NCBI RefSeq assembly: GCF_963675165.1
Contig: NC_087386.1
Location: forward strand, 1,104,931-1,168,930
Source: Halichondria panicea
Lineage: Eukaryota; Porifera; Demospongiae; Suberitida; Halichondriidae
DNA: 64,000 nucleotides
Direction: 5' to 3'
The translations under genes and the position numbers were made by a program. Every line of letters begins with the position of its first letter. The stretch's first letter is position 1. Under the pieces are notes generated by a model, which ran no database searches, was not told the origin of the DNA, and was given only the letters and a program-made list of their open reading frames with translations. Shown piece by piece: positions 60,501 through 64,000 of the stretch.

Positions 60501-63500
60501 ACCTGATGTGGTCGGCCACCACCCGATAAGCCATGTCCACTCCATCCACATCATCACTGATGACAACTATGATGACAACTAAAGGCGCCGGCAATCATAA
60601 TTATGTGCACTAGACAAGAGCAACATTTTTGGGATAGAGTTAATTACACAAACTGGTCACTTGATCTGAGGTGGGGATCCAGAAATCAACACACAATACA
60701 ATACACCATTGTGGAGTTTCAACACTAGTGTCAGGTCTCTTGAGATGATCCTGCTAAGTACACTGAAAATTAGGCAATTATTGGACAATCATAAGAGCAA
60801 TAGATTGAGAAATTAACAGACAATACAATAGCTCAATAAACAGCATTGTGGATCAATGCCAGTCAGGTCCCTTGAGAGATGGTCTGGCATATGGTACACT
60901 AAGGTACCAGCCAGGTCTCTTGAGAGGTGGCCTGGCATAGTTCTGCTAGGTACACTAATGGCATTAAAGACAATCCACTAGACAAACAAAGTCATTGAAA
61001 CTTCACCTGAGTGTATGGGCTTCTTTACAGTCATGCTTGCTTAATTATGAGATTATGGTGCATTATGCAAGAATCTGTCTCAAGTTTCTACCCACCCACT
61101 CTCTTCTGACTCAATGAGCACCAGTCAACACAACACACGACACAACAGGGCCTATATGGTGTTGCACGGCTTCAGTGGGTGTTTTCCATCAGACTATAGT
61201 ACCGTTTTTGAAGATTCTCCCGGTTACGGGTAAACAGGAGAAATTACCGACTCCCACTTGTTTTAGTGAAGTTGTTGTTGCTCAATCGCACTGTCTAATC
61301 AAATTTAATCACATGAAATGCATACTCTTTTATGCTAGGAAAACAGACCCACCACCAAACATGGATTCATTCTTGTGCTTAACAGAGAGCTTAGAAAACA
61401 GCTAGACATACTGACTCGTATACACTTTGTTGAAGCACTGCACTCTGCACTACCTAGATCAGGGTTTGCAATACATGTATACAGATTGAGTGTATTTGTT
61501 GTGATAATTATGTTTCCTGTTTCTGTTGCTATGAGATCCAGAGGTCAGATAATTAGAAATCAGTTAAAGCATGACTTTAAAGAACTAGACAGTTCAGAAT
61601 TGAAAGGTGAGTATTGGATTAAAACAGATTACGCAAAATGGGGGAATATCAAACACTATGTATACGTGTATGACTCTAGAGTCACCAGTAACAACATGCA
61701 GTGATGGCAGTCCATTCAGCACACACATTGGAATATCAGAAGCCTTTTGTTTTAAACATTTTCCTATTGGATAGGAAGTACACCAGTGGGAGGTTACAAC
61801 CCGCAGATAACACTTTATATAGAGTGGAAAAACATCCCGCCACCACCGTATGGGAAAACTATTATCAGCTCTCAGACTGTGTGCTAGACAACACAACCAC
61901 AGAGGGTCACACACACCCTAGAAACTGATCTAACTCACACCTACACTGGATGTACCAGTTAGATAAGTAATACACGATTGAAAAACACAAAAGTAAAAAT
62001 TAAGGCCTCCACAACGACCAAACAGTAATTGTGTGCATGCGGTCACTCACTTTTTTCACAGTTACTTTGCTGGCTGTAGAATTCACGATGTTGGCATACT
62101 TTCTAGCGATACTGAACTGTTCTTTCTGAAGCAGCTGGCTCAGTACATACTCAGCATGTACCTCCACTTCAACTGTATATACCTATAGTCAGTATGAAGG
62201 TGAAAGTGAAAGAAGTTTTCGTATACACAGCGATAAGACAACATCAATAAAGCCAACGTTTGTATATTACTATATACGGTTCCAATATCTTTGTGTTTGG
62301 ATAGTATCAAGAGTTCATTCTGATAGTATAATATAATACATAACAAAAGTACATGTATATTAATGTGTGCTATGCTAAGAACATTTGAGCAAACACACTC
62401 CTGCTAGCCAGGGTACCTAGGATAATGGTACCTTACATACAGTCCACACCTAGGAGAGGGTAGACTAGTACTGGGGTTATAAAAAGACTACTGAAAATAA
62501 TGTGCTGGTGTTACTAATGAGTGCTGGTGATACATGATTATTGCACAGTGGGTTATGTAATACTGTCACTGACCTGTGCCAGTGTTTGGGTGTGTGATGA
62601 TGTATCAAAGGCTTCAGTGAGGGTGACGGCAGTGTTGGACGCCAGACCTGCCTCAGTAAAGGTAAAGGCAGTATTGGAGGCCAGACCAGCCTCTGTCAGG
62701 ATCAGGGTCATTTGATACAGCTCTTCATACTTCAAAACTGCAAGGGGGAGATCACGTGATTACAACACAACACACATACACACAGTGTACCTCCACCTTA
62801 GCCTGTGCTGTGCTGTTATACACTCACAGAGAACACAAGGAGAGGATTGCCACCATTTTTTTACAGCTATTACAAATGCACATGTTTCTAATGGAGTCAC
62901 ATGATACATGTACTAGGTGTGTTTAACCACGAGAATGTACATTGTGGTTGCACGGCTCATGAATTGGCGATCATAGTACATTCCTATGGTTTCATTCAGA
63001 TATTCATAGACACGTACCGCTGGCAGTGCATTTGAAGTCCTGTCCGAACTGTGCCTCTGAGAGTAGGCGCAGGAGGTGTGACCTCTCAAAGGGGGTGGGG
63101 CATCTCACAAGCATGTGCATTGCCATGGTAGCAGCCACTTCATCCACCCACGCAGTGTCACCAATAGAGAGCTCCATACTGTACTGATGCACCTGTGTGT
63201 GTGTGTATGGACATTAGACTAGCATATACAGAGATGAATATTATCCATGCCACGGAACTAGTGTGTGTACTGACATTATAAAGGATCATTGAACAGCTAA
63301 TGAACACACACACACAACAAACTCCTACAACATGTATATAGCAAAGGCTAAATTAGCTGACCCTAACCACAAAATTAAGACACTCTATCACTCTTCTTTC
63401 TTGTACCTGGGTGAACACTTGTTGTAAGCCCTACACACACTCGCCCACACACGCCTCCTCCACACCTCACACACACCCACACACCTTGTCCCTGGCGAGG

Positions 63501-63717
63501 TTGAACTCGCTGAGGGTCCTAGCACACTCCTCATAGTCACTCCTACACAGGAACTCCTCGTGGAACCTCATCCATGACATCATCGGGTTGACACCACCAC
63601 TCTTGTCAAAGTATTTGAATGCCAGAGTGAAGGATGCAGCTGGAGTGGGTGTGGCTTGCATGGCCGAGATCAGTAGGAGGGAGAGGTCATGCAACGTCCA
63701 CTCTCGCCACTGGAGGT
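42237..63717 (-). CDS. SPG11: Spatacsin (SPG11), C-terminal ~1,025 residues; 5' part beyond right edge
   Basis: Twenty-two exons in coding order: 63485-63717, 63018-63192, 62574-62737, 62051-62182, 58566-58703, 58383-58454, 57992-58252, 57438-57659, 57312-57347, 56791-56871, 52503-52739, 51286-51423, 50695-50743, 50170-50331, 49586-49728, 48929-49036, 45369-45534, 44948-45027, 43569-43715, 43216-43307, 43019-43084 and 42237-42411 (TGA). Every junction is GT-AG and every phase matches; summed length is 3,077 bp. The C-terminal ~300 residues carry the Spatacsin_C domain, with LLIRAHDAFSLGCY, MLTGISRYNEMSYIIGLL, NPEMIQMVALKFAMFRE, SEAYRHCIHADWV and YLSDF. Spatacsin works with spastizin and AP-5 in autophagic lysosome reformation; loss causes human spastic paraplegia 11. 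The human protein has about 2,440 residues, so over half lies outside. This is the intact copy; the unit 1 copy is a pseudogene. Confidence 0.92.
42560..42697. mobile_element. MITE, TIR CAGAGGAGGT, second member
   Basis: Ends 42560-42583 and 42674-42697 are inverted copies beginning CAGAGGAGGT. Flanks ggtgatacg and ggtgataca form a 9-bp target duplication with one mismatch. Unit 1 has the empty site (ggtgatagg near 7388), so it inserted after the large duplication. Confidence 0.88.
43716..44947. other. SPG11 intron with a palindromic element
   Basis: Contains the inverted repeat 43869-43972 and AT-rich DNA. It lacks the 9124-9539 element and the 99-bp tandem repeat seen in unit 1. Confidence 0.65.
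43869..43972. mobile_element. ~100-bp palindromic element (AGTGCAATATGCC ends)
   Basis: AGTGCAATATGCCAGATATT at the left is inverted at the right. A further partial end copy (caggcatattgcactg) follows at 43979-43994. Confidence 0.75.
47281..47400. repeat. ~52-bp tandem repeat, two to three units
   Basis: Unit with tggtgacagatatagagtac and tgggggagactatagtaacc. Confidence 0.8.
47775..48019. repeat. ~122-bp tandem repeat, two units
   Basis: Unit with gaatatagacctaacaaatt, ggtgccatctggagtactta and agaaactgtccagta. Confidence 0.85.
50332..50402. repeat. GT/GGAGGGTGT tract at an SPG11 acceptor
   Basis: Directly abuts exon 50170-50331; CA/CCACCC-rich on the coding strand, ending in the acceptor. 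The unit 1 counterpart is 14767-14850. Confidence 0.85.
51424..51511. repeat. Long (GT)n microsatellite at an SPG11 acceptor
   Basis: About 36 GT units (51440-51510) next to GGGTGGGTGG; the coding strand is CA repeat then CCCACAG and exon 51286-51423. Confidence 0.95.
53295..53434. mobile_element. Hairpin element with ~57-bp arms
   Basis: Arms 53295-53351 and 53378-53434 are inverted copies (GATAGACTACACC... and ...GGTGTGGTCTATC) around a short CG-rich loop. It starts the unit 2-specific insertion. Confidence 0.85.
53435..54165 (+). other. Insertion of unknown origin with short open frame and minisatellite
   Basis: Absent from unit 1, where the flanks are joined near 16455. After the promoter-like motifs lies an open frame, 53706-54035 (starts MKLCGGVEGGIEQTG, hydrophobic near residues 67-85), which I cannot assign. 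A ~22-bp repeat (ttcctgtagaatatgtgtcc) occurs about four times at 54005-54085. It may be a retroposed or non-autonomous element; the open frame may be chance. Confidence 0.45.
53451..53478 (+). promoter_or_regulatory. NRF1-type palindrome and TATA-like box
   Basis: GCGCATGCGC (53451-53460) is a perfect NRF1 half-site palindrome. TTATAAAAAG follows at 53470. CpG is otherwise rare in the introns. It precedes a 109-codon open frame (53706-54035) after about 230 bases. Promoter activity is inference. Confidence 0.4.
55123..55800. repeat. ~180-bp direct repeat separated by ~490 bp
   Basis: 55123-55310 recurs at 55617-55800 (gacgtatcatgtgattagag ... tgacttgtgatgtcac). A related, older copy is at about 16930-17020. 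Confidence 0.85.
56791..58703 (-). other. SPG11: SPG11 exons: middle block including a 12-codon microexon
   Basis: Exons 58566-58703 (ending LLAADFFE), 58383-58454 (WVIPTSIVKLLAKKDLSL), 57992-58252 (ending TMETLETL), 57438-57659 (Ser-rich start, KSGLSEK end), 57312-57347 (EGHAFDLLLGRL, 36 bp) and 56791-56871 (LNAGLITQARELAQLFNH). All are phase 0, so the microexon or its neighbours could be skipped without a shift. The weak polypyrimidine tract before 58383-58454 makes that acceptor the least certain. Confidence 0.85.
57808..57966. mobile_element. Inverted-repeat element 25 bp from an SPG11 splice donor
   Basis: Arms 57808-57863 and 57915-57966 are near-perfect inverted copies. The loop also holds an inverted copy of the intron sequence beside the donor (gtactgact motif at 57974-57982). 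The exon it flanks (57992-58252) is one of those lost from unit 1. Confidence 0.85.
58704..62050. other. SPG11 3.3-kb intron of degenerate tandem repeats
   Basis: Blocks with aaggtca(g/t)tggctaggtc recur near 58965, 59604 and, slightly changed, 60108. Blocks around ctgtccgtgtactggt recur near 59310 and 59907. Blocks with gtcaggtc(t/c)cttgaga recur near 60731, 60863 and 60913. No exon is supported. Same repeat family as 25264-29014, with a different unit count. Confidence 0.7.
62051..63717 (-). other. SPG11: SPG11 exons: most upstream visible block
   Basis: Exons 63485-63717 (DLQWREWTLHDLSLLLISAM), 63018-63192, 62574-62737 and 62051-62182. Exon 62574-62737 contains a short internal repeat (TEAGLASNTAF/TEAGLASNTAV). 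The acceptor of 62051-62182 is set at ctatag so that it begins VYTVEVEV; the nearer acag would give a stop. Confidence 0.87.
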
Positions 63718-63736
63718 CTGAAAGAGAAGTAGATAT

Positions 63737-63945
63737 ACTAGAATGTTTTGCAAGGATCAAACTTATTTATTATGCGAACTTTGCGAGCATTGATCACTTG
63801 TAAAAAATAAAATCGCAAAATTGCAAAACCTAAATTAGTACTGGTAATGACACACGATCCTTGCCAGAACAATCGCAAAGGGTCAATTTTTCTGCTGATT
63901 TGGCTCATTCGCAAAGGTTTTTCACAAGTAAAATATTCTAGTGAT
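63737..63945. mobile_element. MITE-like element, ends ACTAGAAT(A/G)TTTT
   Basis: ACTAGAATGTTTTGC at the left is inverted as GTAAAATATTCTAGT at the right, with repeated GCGAA/TTGCAAA motifs inside. Its relative at 10657-10764 occupies the place of a lost spatacsin exon in unit 1. Confidence 0.7.
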
Positions 63946-64000
63946 ACGGAAGTAGACAACGAGTTTATGAACTTTGCATCACTACAAACATAAGGTTTAT

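Noticed and set aside
1-64000. tRNA, rRNA or prokaryotic operon features
   Set aside because: No cloverleaf or rRNA-like stretch was recognised by eye, and the gene structure is spliced throughout.

Overview
The window is eukaryotic and animal-like. Genes are split by many GT-AG introns, AT-rich introns are full of short palindromic transposons and microsatellites, and there are no bacterial-style operons. The two gene families I can name are TRAF-type MATH-domain adaptors and spatacsin (SPG11). Together with compact exons and a degraded non-LTR retrotransposon, they suggest an early-branching metazoan. A demosponge of the Amphimedon type fits best, but that is an inference from style, not proof.

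The main structure is a head-to-tail duplication of roughly 36 kb. Unit 1 spans about 1-33,100 and unit 2 about 37,340 to beyond the window end. Each unit holds two plus-strand TRAF-like MATH genes followed by a convergent minus-strand spatacsin gene. In unit 1 these are gene A (386-3114), gene B (3805-6218) and a spatacsin copy (7100-33084). In unit 2 they are gene C (37663-39873), relic D (40706-41629) and a spatacsin copy (42237-63717, continuing past the right edge). The junction (about 33,100-37,200) holds a minus-strand non-LTR retrotransposon relic and a stray 66-bp spatacsin exon fragment.

The two units decayed differently. Spatacsin in unit 2 reads as 22 exons whose phases all agree, giving about 1,025 C-terminal residues. 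In unit 1 the gene is a pseudogene: seven exons are absent, a microexon is truncated, one exon has a 2-bp insertion giving a stop, another has a 2-bp insertion, one lacks its acceptor AG, and another needs a frameshift. For the TRAF pair the decay is reciprocal: A and B stay open in unit 1 (B has lost part of the MATH core in frame), while in unit 2 C is open and D is broken.

Introns carry several inverted-repeat (MITE-like) families, some with target-site duplications and empty sites in the sister unit. They also carry tandem minisatellites, CA/GT repeats placed directly at spatacsin splice acceptors, and one 0.9-kb insertion with a hairpin, a perfect NRF1-type palindrome and a TATA-like box. 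Spatacsin is known to act with spastizin and AP-5 in lysosome reformation, and TRAF MATH proteins are signalling adaptors. I see no functional link between them beyond neighbourhood, and no convincing new multi-gene system.
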